A DNA stretch of 64,000 bases, taken from assembly GCF_035582795.1 (NCBI RefSeq), contig NC_134370.1, positions 50,083,501 to 50,147,500 of the forward strand. Direction: 5' to 3'. The stretch's first letter is position 1, and every line of letters begins with the position of its first letter. This stretch comes from Mycteria americana (lineage: Eukaryota; Chordata; Aves; Ciconiiformes; Ciconiidae). The position numbers and the translations under genes were made by a program. This document shows positions 1 through 13,855 of this stretch, piece by piece. The notes under the pieces are model-generated. The model was given only the letters and a program-made list of their open reading frames with translations. It had not been told where the DNA came from and made no database searches.

Positions 1-2159
1 GATCATATGTGACTGGATGAATTACCCTCTGGTTTTACTGCAGTATCTTTATTATAACAAAGAAAAGTCAGTTTGTTTTGGTTATTAAAAAAAAAAAAAG
101 GATTTTACTTGTGTTAGTATATTAAAATTCAGACTCACGTAGGAATCTTATTTGTCATCCAGGATTTTTACCCAAGATCTAGAATGTGACTTTTAAATCT
201 CGTCTTGCCTTTGTCTTCAGAAATGTCATGCGTGTAGGCATAAAGTGACCTTCCGGTGTGCAGTTCCCACAAATATAAAATGTGGGATTATCAGTTTAGA
301 AAGAATACCTAGTTAATGCTGTAATATCCAGTCTGCTCAAGCAACATCCATTGCTCTTATTCTTTTTGGCTAAAAAAATTATTTCTCAGTTTGTTCTAGA
401 ATTGTTTGACAGAATGATATAGAGCTGCTCTGGTGGTGCAGTACTTATTTAGGGAGAAGATCATAATATGGTCAGAATTAAGTGCGTGTTTAAAATGCAT
501 GTGGCTCCCTTTGGAAATTTGAAAACTTCAGAATCTTTCAGGAGCATGGTCCACTTTACCCTGTGACACGACTATAAATAATTGGAAAAGTGGGCTTTTT
601 GCCACAAAAGCATGGATTTATTCTTCAAACCGTGACTAAAATCTCATAACTTTTATTGCAAATGATGTATGAAACATAATCAAAAATATGGTGTCTGATC
701 TATATTGGCAATAAATATTTTGTTACTGGCAATTGGCTTCAGACGATCTTAGAATCTGTAATCATAACAAGTAACCTGAAGCACAAAAGATGAAATGCAG
801 AGCACTTTTACAAGAATCCTTATTCTCTTAATCAAAATGACAAATTACGATCCTGATTCTGCAAAAGCTTATCTTTGTATTTATATTTTTACACTGTGAT
901 TAGCTTTAGGGAATTCCTTGGGATTTGCTTTCTCTGTGTGAAGTTTGGCATGTTGGTAGGCTTTGTGTGCTTGAAGTCCATATCCAAATTTTAGCCTCTC
1001 AGATGTTCTGAAGCATTTTTTACTAGTTTAAGTGGTGGGTAAGTGCATATTTGGCGTGAGGGGAGATGGGGTCAGAATATATGTTTAAAAAAATAATATT
1101 TGGCTGTGCAGTCTTTAGCATTGTGTCAGTATTTGTGCCTTGGTCACATTAATGGATATATTTTGTTTTCCATGTGTTCCATATTACATTGATCATAACT
1201 CAAGTCTTGATTTAGGCTTTATGTAGGATAAACAGACTTGAAGGATAATATTCCCGTTCCCACCCCAAACCCTTTCCCTACCCTAGTATTAGTCTTGGAG
1301 GAATTACGCTTTTTCCAGGTTCACCTGAAAATTAGAGAGGAAGGTCTCAAAGCTTCGAATATTTTGGTTTGGTTTCATGGCAATTCTTTGCCTTGTTTTT
1401 TTTTTTCCTCTTTTTTTCTTTCATTTTTGCTTTAGAAGTTAAAGTCTGTGTGTGGATGGTGAATTGGTCAAAATTATTATTTAAGGACCATTAGATTGTG
1501 GTGGTAGACTAAGTGGTCAAGTGTCAAATGTTTTGAAGGAAGATAGGAAAAAATTGAACCTGAGGCTTATCAACAGTTCTATTAGTGTGTTTTCAGGCTG
1601 TGAACCCTTGCTGCTTGTCATCCTGTCACTGCATCCAATTTTGCCTTTGTACATACCTCATTTAAAAAGTGTGTTCTGTAAATAGATTTTGGTTCAAACC
1701 TCTAGTAAAACAAAAACAAAACCCAAAACAACCACCCCCCAAAATCAACAAGTAAATACTTACTTGCTACCCTTGATTCTCCTGTGTCTGTCTTGCTGGT
1801 CTAATCTTAACTCTCTAAGGTACTTAGTTAAGTTGATCAGCTGAGCTTGAATGTAATGTATTGAAAGGTTTTTCTTAATATTGCTCAGTATTTTCCTGTG
1901 GAGGTTTTAGTTTAAACACAGCATGTTATAGATATGCTGAAGTCAAGAAAGTTTATACCTTTTTTTATCACCTTATGTATTCCGCCTACTTAATAAAAAT
2001 TATCTAGATTTAGCCTATTTTGTTTGACAGCAGTGTTTTACAGTTTGTATAATTGATAACTTTCTGTAAAGCATTGGATGCTCTTAGGAACAGTTTTTTA
2101 CTTAAATGCTAAGTATCAAACTCCTCTCTCTCTCTCTCTCTCTCTTTCTTTCTTTCAAG
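1..2159 (+). other. ETFA: ETFA intron 1, 3' part
   Basis: AT-rich non-coding sequence. No exon 1, promoter-like GC island or recognisable transposon is seen. It ends with a (CT)n tract that serves as the pyrimidine tract of the exon 2 acceptor. Confidence 0.85.
2124..2146 (+). repeat. (CT)n microsatellite in the exon 2 acceptor tract
   Basis: About eleven CT dinucleotides followed by TTTCTTTCTTTCAAG run directly into ETFA exon 2. The microsatellite therefore makes up most of the polypyrimidine tract, so length variation here could affect exon 2 splicing (inference). Confidence 0.85.
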
Positions 2160-2309
2160 GCATCGCTGCTCCGGAGGTTTCAGAGTACATTAGTCATAGC
2201 AGAACACAACAATGAGACTCTCACACCCATTACACTAAATACTATCACTGCGGCAAAACGCCTTGGAGGTGAAGTTTCTTGTTTAGTAGCTGGTACCAGC
2301 TGTGACAAG
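2160..2309 (+). CDS. ETFA: ETFA exon 2: end of mitochondrial leader and start of N-terminal domain
   Basis: Fifty codons, phase 0 at both ends. It begins [10 protein letters not shown] and ends SCDK before gtagga. The arginine-rich LLRRF segment is the end of the mitochondrial presequence; in human ETFA the mature protein starts at the Q after F. Next comes the first strand of the ETF N-terminal domain ([19 protein letters not shown]) and the [11 protein letters not shown] segment. The exon starts at the G after CAAG, matching the human exon 1/2 junction after codon 13. The second arginine is not in the human protein. Confidence 0.95.
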
Positions 2310-4505
2310 GTAGGAAATGCTATTTTCATATGAATGAAATAATGAATGCAGTGAAACAATACTTGGTAGCATCTTGGTCAGCCTGAAAAATAATCTGTAG
2401 TGAAGAGGAACTGTGTGAGGAATTGCTAATCTGCTAGAAACGTCCTGCACTTGAACTGCTTCTCTTCTGAAGTTGAAATATGGGTATAGATTTCATTTCA
2501 CAAGGGAGAATATCAGTATCAGTTGTTATATGCCTAAGCAAGCAAATTTTTATAGGAATAAAGGACAATTAACTTTTAAAACAGTATTTCCCTGCAAAGT
2601 TTGAAAGACAAGTATTGCAGTGCTAATGGAAAGAAGCTTGCACTTGTTCAAATGGAAACCAGCAGAAATGAAAAAGCACAGTGACAAATAGGGCTTCTAA
2701 GCATCTTGCTTTTACTAGTCCACTACTAGTAGCATAGCGAGAGTGTGTTTGTAACCTAAAATTCTGAAATTAGTGCTTCTTGACTTTATCATATAGCTCA
2801 TGTCTAAAAAAAGTTTCTTGTATGTTAGCTGTTGTATTGTTAGTCTAATTTTTATGTGCAAAATATAGTTTAGTTATATATTTGGATTTTTATTTTTATA
2901 TTATTTATATAAAATATTATTTTTATATAATTTAGATTTTTAATATTATTTTAAATATAGATACAATATAGTTATTACATTAGTGACACTTTTATTCCAG
3001 CATGATATACTCTTGTGTAAACACTAAAAGTACAAATAATTATGCCTAATATTTTTCATACTAGGTTATTGTTTATGAATTGTTATTCTGAAAGCAATAT
3101 GTAGTCTCTTCTCCCAAGTAACAAGCAATAGGACAAGAGGAAATGGCCTCAAGTTGGGCCAGGGGAGGTTTAGATTGGATATTAGGAAAAATTTCTTCAC
3201 TGAAAGGATTGTCAAGCATTGGAACAGGCTGTGCAGGGAAGTGATTGAGTCACCATCCCTGGAGGTATTTAAAAGATGTGTAGACGTGGCACTTGGGGAC
3301 ATGGTTTAGCAGTGGGCTTGGCAGTGCTAGGTTAATGGTTGGATTTAATGATCTTAAAGGTCTTTTCCAGCCTAAAAGATTCTATGATTCTATCTCATGC
3401 AGGAGGCATACTTATGGCAGCGAATTCACAAATAGGTGGAGAAACCTCAGTGGCTGTTCTAAACCAAGACCCAGGTGTTTGAGCTGGACACCTGGAAGCA
3501 AATATTTATCTAGATCAAGAAAATGCAAAAAAAAAAAAAAATTGCCTCATATGTCTGTCTGAGTTTCCTTATTCTTTGGCACTTGCATAGTAGGAAAACG
3601 ATTGGGAATGGTTTGTTTGTTTTTTAATACTAAGTGTATGGTGTCTGTTTGGCAATGTATGTCATGCTGGGAAAAAGTACAAAAAAATGAAGGTTTGAGT
3701 TTTTCTTAAGTTTCTTTGTAAGAATCTGTATTGATAGGACAAAAGAGCCAGTTACTCAGACAGATATTTTGTAGCAGCTCTTACGGAATCTTTGTTTATT
3801 TCCTCCTGTTAATTTTTGAGGGTAAACTGATACTTGGCAAACTCAGTAAAACTGTGCTAGTTCTGGGACGATGCATGTGGTCTCCAGACACTGCTGTCAG
3901 TCCTCTTCTCTCTGATCTGCAACAACCCTTTTATCATTTAAACTTCACTTCTGCAAATTTAAAGGAAAAAATGCATAAATATAGAATTGAAAATATACGT
4001 CACATCAGGAGGCAAAGAGTCAGCTGCAAACAAAGGATTGCTCCTAAAATTTGGACAAAGATCATAATATCGCTGTACATTTGTATTTGGATTGTATGCT
4101 TGTGCGGTAGATATTGACCAATTTAAAAGAAAGTAGGATTGGTTTCTTGATGATTATATCAGAATACTGAGCAATAATCCGCAAGTGTGATTGTTACCGG
4201 CTGTTGTAATAAATCATGAGATCATTGTGTAATCCTGCATACAGGACGCGAGCTTTCCTATGTTTGATTTGCTTTGTAGTTTTCTTACAAAGTTAATGTT
4301 CATTATCCTATAAGGCACTGTGCTGTGAGTCAGATCTGCATTTTGTTCCATCAGGTTCACTCTGATTTTGAAATTCACACACTTTTGTGTTCCAGTTTTA
4401 ACTAATCTATAGGCTGTGAGCTCTTTGCAGCAGGGACTCTCTCCTGTTAGTTGTTTGTGGTGCCTGTTATAATACAAACTAATAATAATTCATTTGTAAT
4501 CATAG
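2310..4505 (+). other. ETFA: ETFA intron 2
   Basis: This 2.2 kb intron has an extremely AT-rich patch (about 2870-2960) and a sense-oriented CR1 3' end (about 3100-3394). A 14-nt A run lies near 3527-3540. Short open frames over the CR1 are by-products of the repeat. Confidence 0.85.
3100..3394 (+). mobile_element. CR1 LINE, 3' end, 5'-truncated
   Basis: The segment follows the familiar avian CR1 3' UTR: removal of AAGTAACAAGCAATAGGACA, the GGAAATGGCCTCAAGTTG motif, TTAGGAAAAATTTCTTCACTG, TGGAGGTATTTAAAAGA and the terminal TCTTAAAGGTCTTTTCCAGC, ending in the short direct repeat GATTCTATGATTCTAT. CR1 ends in an 8-bp-type microsatellite rather than poly-A, and this is seen here. It is the best-preserved CR1 in the window and the main reason to call the genome avian. 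Confidence 0.95.
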
Positions 4506-4587
4506 GTAGCACAAGAACTCAGCAAAGTGCAGGGTGTTGCAAAAGTTCTAGTGGCTCAGCACGATGTATACAAGGGATTTCTAGCAG
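4506..4587 (+). CDS. ETFA: ETFA exon 3
   Basis: 82 nt, phase 0 in and phase 1 out. It encodes VAQELSKVQGVAKVLVAQHD then VYKGFLA, matching the N-terminal alpha/beta domain of ETF alpha. The acceptor is cataG|gta and the donor is gcag|gtgaga. The following intron is only 100 bp. Confidence 0.95.
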
Positions 4588-4687
4588 GTGAGAGTTGTTC
4601 TTACCTATTGACAAAAGAAACGGTATTTATATTAGTGATTGAAAATAAGATGGTTGTGAATTTTGAGCAATATATTTTTATCCTCAG

Positions 4688-4770
4688 AGGAGCTGACTCC
4701 CTTGATTTTGGAAACTCATAAAAAATTTAATTACACCCACATTTGCGCTGGAGCATCTGCCTTTGGGAAG
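4688..4770 (+). CDS. ETFA: ETFA exon 4
   Basis: 83 nt, phase 1 in and phase 0 out. Joined to exon 3 it gives [15 protein letters not shown] then [14 protein letters not shown], the conserved core of ETF domain I (the [11 protein letters not shown] segment matches vertebrate ETFA). The donor gtaagt is near consensus. The preceding 100-bp intron (4588-4687) is the shortest in either gene. Confidence 0.95.
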
Positions 4771-6274
4771 GTAAGTAGATCAAAGTGCATCAAAATTTCT
4801 TGTAGAAAAGAGACAAGACACTGTTGTATGTTAAGAGTGTGAATCAAATGCCTGAGAGAGGTCAGCCATGGAAAGTTTTGAGTGTTCAAAAAATGTTACA
4901 GTAGTTTGCTTAAGAGGTCATTAGTTAAAAACACTGATTCGTGTCTGAATTTTCTTATGGGCTGACTTGGACAAAGGAACAGCGTAGAAGAAATATTTAG
5001 TTGTAACCAGCTAGTTCTACGTACACAAGGCAAAAAGTACAGTAACACAAAATAGATTAAGTGATCTGAAAGCATTATGAACATTGTAAGGAAAAGTACA
5101 GTAAATTGAGATGAAAAATGTATGATTTGCATGTTGAAATGAAAGTGTGCAGGCCTATTGGAAGCAAATTTTTTTTGGAGGGGGGGAATTACATCTATGA
5201 TGTACATCATGTAAATTGAAATGTCTGTAAATATATATAAATAACACAGATCCAAGTCCTAGCCAAGATTTTTTTAATGAAAATACAATTTTTCAAAACT
5301 TGTTTTTTAAGGAGCGCATTTTTAAGTACGCGGAGAGCCTCAGTACTAACAATTTGGTCAGTGTTGTGGAGCAGCTAAATTAGAGAAAAAGGATACTTCA
5401 GAAATCTTGCCGATGTGGGATGAATAATGACATCAGCCTTCCATCTGACTACTTTCACTTCCAATCAATATCAATCCGTGTACTTGTAATTTTGTTTAAG
5501 AGAAATCCTTACATACCTTAAGCCTTAGGGGGGGTTTATTTTGTTTTTTCTTTTTATTTTTGATCTGCAGTGTCTTGGTAAAGGTTAATAGCGCTTGCTT
5601 TAAAGCTTATGCTTCCATTTTTGAGTGCTTAATGAGAGTAAAGATTTCAGAACTGGGCTGTTTGTGTTGTACCAGATTAGGAGGGGGACAAAAAGCAAGC
5701 AAAGCTCTTGCTATCGTTAATTTCTTCATGAATAATGTTGCTCTTTTTATCCTCCTTCCCATTCCTAAAGGTGCTAAGTAATTTTCTAGAGTCAATTTAC
5801 AGAGCAGGAGAATATAAATTTTAATGTTAATTTTTAAAATAATAATTTTTTGGCTTTTGAGGGGAGAGTGCAGCGGTTTTTTTCCTATTGTTTCTGGTAA
5901 CTAGCTTCCAAAAATGCTTTTTTTTCTTGTCTTGAAGTGCTAAGAGCTCAGCAATCCATAATTGTCAATTTTCTGAGTAAATTGCATCTATATTCAGTTT
6001 TAAACTATTGAAGCAAATAAGCCTCCTAATTTAAGATATTGAATTAAGGGTTTACTTACGGTAAGTCTCATAAAATGTCTAATGTTATTACAATAATGGG
6101 ATTTTATTTGGCCGCTAAAGCTACATGAGTAGCCCTACAAAAATATTACAGTTGTATGTGCCTTTTTACTTACAGACAGCATTACATGAAGTTAAAATCC
6201 GGACAGCAGGCATTCTTTACCATGTGCATTTTACTTAGCATTTACTTTGCTAACTTTTCATCTTTAACTTCTAG
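4771..6274 (+). other. ETFA: ETFA intron 4
   Basis: 1.5 kb of unique-looking AT-rich sequence. No transposon or exon-like feature was recognised. Confidence 0.8.
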
Positions 6275-6374
6275 AATCTTATTCCCAGAGTGGCTGGCAA
6301 ACTTGATGTTGCCCCTGTTTCTGACATTATTGAAATTCAGTCACCAGACACTTTTGTGAGAACTATCTATGCAG
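6275..6374 (+). CDS. ETFA: ETFA exon 5
   Basis: 100 nt, phase 0 in and phase 1 out. It encodes [20 protein letters not shown] then [13 protein letters not shown] plus one base. This is the domain I segment with the conserved APVSDI and [10 protein letters not shown] motifs of ETF alpha. The borders are ttctag|aat and gcag|gtgggt. Confidence 0.95.
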
Positions 6375-7592
6375 GTGGGTAATCACAAAAGGTACGTGGT
6401 ATTTGTGCAATAAAGGACCCAATACTGAATAACTTTTCTACATAATCCTGTTGTTAGAACCTTGGAATATGATAGGAATTTTCACTTTACAATCTGAATT
6501 GCTGTGGTTCATAAAAATGAAACCTGGGCATGGACATGATGTTCCATGTGTCAGAAAGCAAGTAGTCCCAACAACTTCGGTACTATCAGAAACCAGGTCT
6601 ATCGCTTTAATTAATAGAATTTGGTAATCTCCTTTATACGTACTGCATTTCTTTGTTAATGTACTTCTGATCAGATTTTGTAAAACGTAAGACATTAAGT
6701 TAGTTGTCCAGCTTTATTGAATATGACTAACATTAGTTGTGATTTAAGATACCACAGGGTTATTTTTCCTAATTATTAAGACATTGAACTAATTATTTAT
6801 AATATTTAATTGACTTAATTTGCAATTCTTTTTTTCAGTCTTGTTTCTCTAACGCTTGTCTGACACTGTGTTTTAATTTAGGTATGAGCTCATTATTAGC
6901 TTGTGTTTCTTAAATTTACTGTACAAGATTGTGCCACATGTACCAATGTGGTATTACATTTTGAGTTACCAGAATGTGGTTTTGTGTTGCACTTCTAAGT
7001 TGCTTCGCAGTAATTCACAGTTTCAAGATGACTTTGTTTATGATAGCTGGTGTTGCAGCATTTTTCTCTTTTAGTGTTCCCTGCAGCCTCCAGTGTGAAG
7101 TAAATACCTTATGTTATATATTATTGAGAGAAACACAATCCCACAGATACTTGGGGCAGGCCTAATTGTCTTCTGTTCTGATGAATTCATGCAACAGGAT
7201 AAAAGATCTACTTTGAATTATAGACATTCTCTATGTTTAAGAATGACACTTTCAAAGTTGGGGGTTTTTTTCCCCCTTCTGAAGTTTAAAATCTCATTCA
7301 TAAGAGATGATTTGCATGCTCTGTATCCTTTAAAAATAGAGGATTTGTTATCATACTTCAGAAACGTGGAGCTAAAAAGTAAATTAAAATATTTGTAATC
7401 TACATTTATTAAGTGCCTAGGTTTCAAGTTTTAGTCATCTAAATCTGCAATTTTGGGAAGTAACTTTCTGAATGTTGTCTATTCTAGTAGAACTGCTAAT
7501 GTGTTTCTGATACTAATTTTATCTGTTTTTTAAAAAGCATAGTATGTCTGATACTATCTTCTTTAAAAATATAATGTGACCCTTTTTTTTAG
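6375..7592 (+). other. ETFA: ETFA intron 5
   Basis: 1.2 kb, AT-rich. Nothing recognisable was seen beyond the T8 acceptor tract before exon 6. Confidence 0.8.
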
Positions 7593-7703
7593 GAAATATT
7601 CTTTGCACTGTGCAATGTGATGAAGCAATTAAAGTATTTACCGTACGGGGAACTTCTTTTGAGGCTGCACCAACAAGTGGTGGTAGTGCCAGTTTAGAAA
7701 AGT
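7593..7703 (+). CDS. ETFA: ETFA exon 6
   Basis: 111 nt, phase 1 in and out. It encodes the [20 protein letters not shown] segment then [17 protein letters not shown]. It ends domain I and begins the hinge toward the FAD domain. The donor is taken as aaaagt|gtgagt because only that border keeps exon 7 in frame. Confidence 0.94.
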
Positions 7704-8257
7704 GTGAGTATTTGTTTTGGTATTTTGTCGTTTCATGTAATAAGAGTTAGTTTTGCACACTGCACGGTAATGTTTTGCAGAAGTATTTGTCAAAGAAAAC
7801 TGATTGTCACAATCTTAGCTTTATGCTTTTAATACGGGTATTTGCACTTTTTAGTGATGTCTGGTAAGGGAAGATATGGATTACCTGCTCACTTGCTACT
7901 TTTTCTTTGACCAGAAATGAAGATTATCTGTGCTGAAATGTGTGCCTGTTTCACTCACTGCTTAAACCTCTGCCACCGCAATCTTGAAACTTTTCCTTAT
8001 TTAAAGTTACAGCTGTTTGAATAGCCAGATTGGGTTCAAAGCAAGATTGAGCTAAAATAAAAGTGGCTGGCTATCCACAGTTTTGGTTTAATCTGTCCTA
8101 TTTCAATGAGTTAGGTCATTACAGTGTCTAGATAAATTAATAGCAGCTTAAATTGATTTGAGAACACCCAGTTGTTGTTTTAGATCAGTTTTAACTAAAT
8201 CAGTTTAAATTATTATTTTAATGAAGCCAGCGTAGCTTTGATAATGGAGAAATCCAG

Positions 8258-8455
8258 CCACAGAATCACAAAATAGTTGAGGTTGGAGCGGACCTCTTGA
8301 GGTCATCTAGTCCATCTCCCCTGGAGCAGGTTGCCCCAGGCTGTGTCCAGTCAGGCTTTGAGTATCTCCACAGATGGAGACTTCACAACCACTCTGGGCA
8401 ACCTGTTCCAGTGTTTAGTCACCTCTACTGTTTTTCGCTGTGGGCCTTTTCATGA
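8258..8455 (-). mobile_element. CR1 LINE fragment, antisense to ETFA
   Basis: On the + strand it reads CACAGAATCACAAAATAGTT, GAGGTTGGAGCGGACCTCT, GGTCATCTAGTCCATCTCCC and CTGGAGCAGG, the reverse complement of the last about 200 bp of an avian CR1 3' end. It belongs to a CR1 subfamily different from the 3.1 kb copy and is more diverged. Confidence 0.92.
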
Positions 8456-8496
8456 CTCTGCTGTAAATCCAGCAGAGGCAATCATTAGTAATGTGC

Positions 8497-8515
8497 TGTG
8501 TGTGTGTGTGTGTGT
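8497..8515 (+). repeat. (TG)n microsatellite
   Basis: About nine TG dinucleotides in ETFA intron 6. Confidence 0.9.
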
Positions 8516-8955
8516 CCCAGTCCTCATATTTTTCTGGTGGCTTAGTACCTGCCCCTGAACCATCCTGTATTTCCTAATGTCTGTGGACATTAATGCTACT
8601 TGATACTTAAGATTAGCATATTGCACTGTCATTGCAGTACTTAATTGGCTTGTTTGCCTGTCTTAATAAGAACCATACTTACTATGCTGGGTTGATATCA
8701 ATGTATTACTTATACAACAGACCTTCATTTTAGTGCAGCTTGTACTATAGGTTACTTAAACATAGCTAATGAGAGGGGCTTGTAACTCAGAGCCACAGAG
8801 CAATTACTGATAGTAGTTAGATTGTAGTTATTGATTGTGGTAGAATTGGTTATAGAATGAACTTTTGCATTAAGTTTAAGCTCAAATTTAAAAGATTGAA
8901 AATACACGCTTTATCCTTTTTCTTGCGGATGTTTTTCTTCATCTGATAAATGCAG

Positions 8956-9057
8956 TAACCCCTCCACCGCCTGTTGGCCTGTCTGAGTGGATTGAGCAGA
9001 AATTGACAAAAAGTGATCGACCAGAGCTTACTAGTGCAAAAGTGGTTGTATCGGGTG
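8956..9057 (+). CDS. ETFA: ETFA exon 7
   Basis: 102 nt, phase 1 in and out. It encodes [20 protein letters not shown] then [15 protein letters not shown]. This is the hinge and the start of the C-terminal FAD domain, whose VVVSGGRG loop contacts the cofactor region in known ETF structures. The hinge is proline-rich (four prolines) where human has a Ser/Thr-rich stretch of equal length. The donor is ggtg|gtaagt. Confidence 0.95.
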
Positions 9058-11071
<2,014 letters not shown>

Positions 11072-13276
11072 TGATGTTTTCTAGTATGCATTTTCCTTCA
11101 AAGCAAATGCTTATGAATGAGCTAAGTCTTAATACTGAGCCTAACAGGAAAATCTTAGTGTGCCCATTGTAATACTGTCACTTGACCACGCATTTGCAAA
11201 ACTACAGTAGCAAGATGTGATGTAAATCTCTACTTCGGGTCAATCAGAAGTGTTCTGCAGACAGTTTTGTCACAGGTTTTGCATGCTGGATTTTATCATA
11301 GTTGCCTGTGCTGAACCTTTTTTAGTTTTGTAACAGCCATCATTGATATGCTAAAAGATGTTATTGCCAACATAAACTTGAAATAATATTGATATGTGGC
11401 TTGATCTCTGGGAAGTGTGTTTTTGGGGTTTTTTACAGGTGATGATTTTTTTAAGGTTTTGGTAACTGTAACTGGATTATTGCATTACATTCTAAGCAAA
11501 ATTTTTGCAAGAGATGAAAGTGCAAGAAACTTAAGAGATAAATAATCTACAGATTGGCTGCTGTAAAGTGAAATACCAAGAAGGGCATACTCTAATGAGT
11601 GGCTTAATGTTGGGAAATACCCTGCTGCACATCTTTTCTGCTATGCATCCTGATATAATAGGGGACTGATTTCTATCCCTGTGCCTTTTTGGATCTAGGG
11701 GGGCCTTTCTGTCATGTAGAAGTCTGAGACTGCTTTCATAGTTCCTTATGACCTGGGGAAAGTGGCAGACAGATAAAGCACATGAGCGTTTGTAAATAAG
11801 AAGGTACAAATGTAGCTCATCTCAGTGTGAAGTAGAATGTGCACTAGCACGTACTGAGATGTGATGATCATGGACATGAGTAGGGAATTGTGACTAAGAA
11901 TGTGGGCAGGTATGGCAATCTGTCAGATGTACACTTTGAGCTATGTAATCGAGTAAACATTTAGCCTTTCAGCAAGCAGTCCTCTTTGAGTGTATATGGC
12001 AACAGAAGGCATCAAAGAGCAACTTTTTACTTGTTAATGGTTTAATGAGACCAGAAGGGGAGAGTGAGCTGGAACTTAGTAGAGAAACTTGTCATATTTC
12101 AACTGCTGCATTTACCAAATTGCAATAATTTAAATAATACTAAAAAGCTGTACATGTCCAAAGCCTTGATAGGATCTGAAATGTCTTTGCCTTTGTACTA
12201 TTGAGAGCTGCAAATTCGAGAACTTCAAACCGTGACCATTATTTTTCCAGTAATACATCCAGCAGGATAGAGAAGTACTTGAAGATACCAAAGACAGGAA
12301 CTTGTGATTCCTGGAGTCTGTTGTCAGTTCTGCCTGCTGGGTTTTTTCTTGAACAAGCTACATCGTGCTTCTGAGTTCTTCTGTCTTGAAATGTGGATAG
12401 GGATGTTTGCTGCTTTTATTTAAGTCCTCATCAGAGGCATTCTGATGATAGCCCTGTAGGGGCTATAACCAATTACTACAAAGAATTCTGAGAAATAGAC
12501 CTATTGATAAGACTTAAGGTCCATCTGGTTGCATATTGTGTCCTTCCAAAATCTTGATAGCAGTGATATTAACCTCTGCTATGCAAGGAAATTGTGAGGC
12601 TTTACAGATTATAAATGCAACCCTAACTCTTCTTTCTGGTGGTGGTTTTCTTTTGTGCATAATATGTAATTGTTATACTTTTGGACATACTGCAGGACAG
12701 CTGTAGCCCCTAGCATAATACTTCCTCTTTGCTAAGGGAACGTTTGTATTTAAATATAGTGCACTTTCTTTTGATCATACACTAGGCATAAGGTCCAACG
12801 TATTGCAGCTATAGGTCTCAGCAAGCTAATCAGCACTAATTCACTAAGTGCAACTGCAACATATATGGAAATTGCAGGTTCCAAAGAAGGCAGAGTTGGT
12901 TGTCATAAGGAGGCAATCTTTAGTTGGTTGTTGCATACCCAAACCTTTGAGGACCAGGGAGTAAGCTGTCATTCAGCTGCGTATTTTGAAAGGACATGAG
13001 ATGAGACTGACCGTCCTTAGTTCTTCACTACCCAAATATCCATTAATGAAGTGGAAAATGCTAATTTGAAGACAGCTGAGCTCTGATTTGTGTGTTTCGA
13101 GGCTCAGCAATGAACATTCTTTCCAGTCAAGGGCGTATAAACAATTATGTTGAAACAAAAAAGACTAGTTTTTGATGAAGATATAGTGCTATAACTTGCC
13201 ACAGATGGCTAATAGCAACATGTGAAAGTCATAAGAACATACAGCCACATCATAGGATCGCATCAGTGTCATCATT

Positions 13277-13855
13277 GTCATCTTCTAGAGGACTGGTAAA
13301 ATAGCCATTAGTCAGTCAGACTGACTAATGAGTGTTTAACTATTGTGTCAATAAATGATCCTAACTGGCACAATTGCACGGTGCTACATCGTTTTGTCAG
13401 CAGGTTGATGCGTTTCTCTCTCATCTCCCTTCTTAACAAATATTTATTAAGTAGTGAGTTATGCAGCATACTGAAAATTATATGCCCCTTTCAAATTGTT
13501 CAAATATTTATTCTGGATCTTAAAATACATGCAAGGACAGCATACAGTGGCTTAGAAGTAGAGAAAATATTTTACGCTAATTGTAATGAAAGTGCAGGTT
13601 GAATTCATACTAAGCCCTCAGAGTTGCTGACTAGAGGAATTAATTTTTCAATGTGCTGGACAGGTATCTTAAATATGAGGCAGTTTAAAGCTGCAAATTC
13701 TTAACTTCACATTCCTAATTCTACTTTACCGTCTTTAGCTAGAAAATTATTCTGTGCAGTGGAAGATAGAGTTCACTTAAAGAAGGACTAGAACTGAACT
13801 TTCTTGATCAGATCAAGTTTATACTGGCTATTTTAAGAATCCTCTAGAAGATGAC
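13277..13855. repeat. 579 bp segment with 31 bp inverted terminal arms
   Basis: The left arm 13277-13307 and the reverse complement of the right arm 13825-13855 match at 28 of 31 positions without gaps. Both share GTCATCTTCTAGAGGA and, after a four-base patch, TAAAATAGCCA. The interior is AT-rich with an 85-codon open frame that I do not recognise. It could be a non-autonomous DNA transposon or an incidental inverted repeat. No clear target-site duplication was found next to the arms. Confidence 0.55.

Larger units (their letters stand above)
7704..8955 (+). other. ETFA: ETFA intron 6
   Basis: 1.25 kb with an antisense CR1 fragment (about 8258-8455) and a TG microsatellite (about 8497-8515). 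Confidence 0.85.

Noticed and set aside
3293..3562. 89-codon frame over the CR1 at 3.1-3.4 kb
   Set aside because: It covers the non-coding CR1 3' end; CR1 coding regions are absent from this truncated copy.
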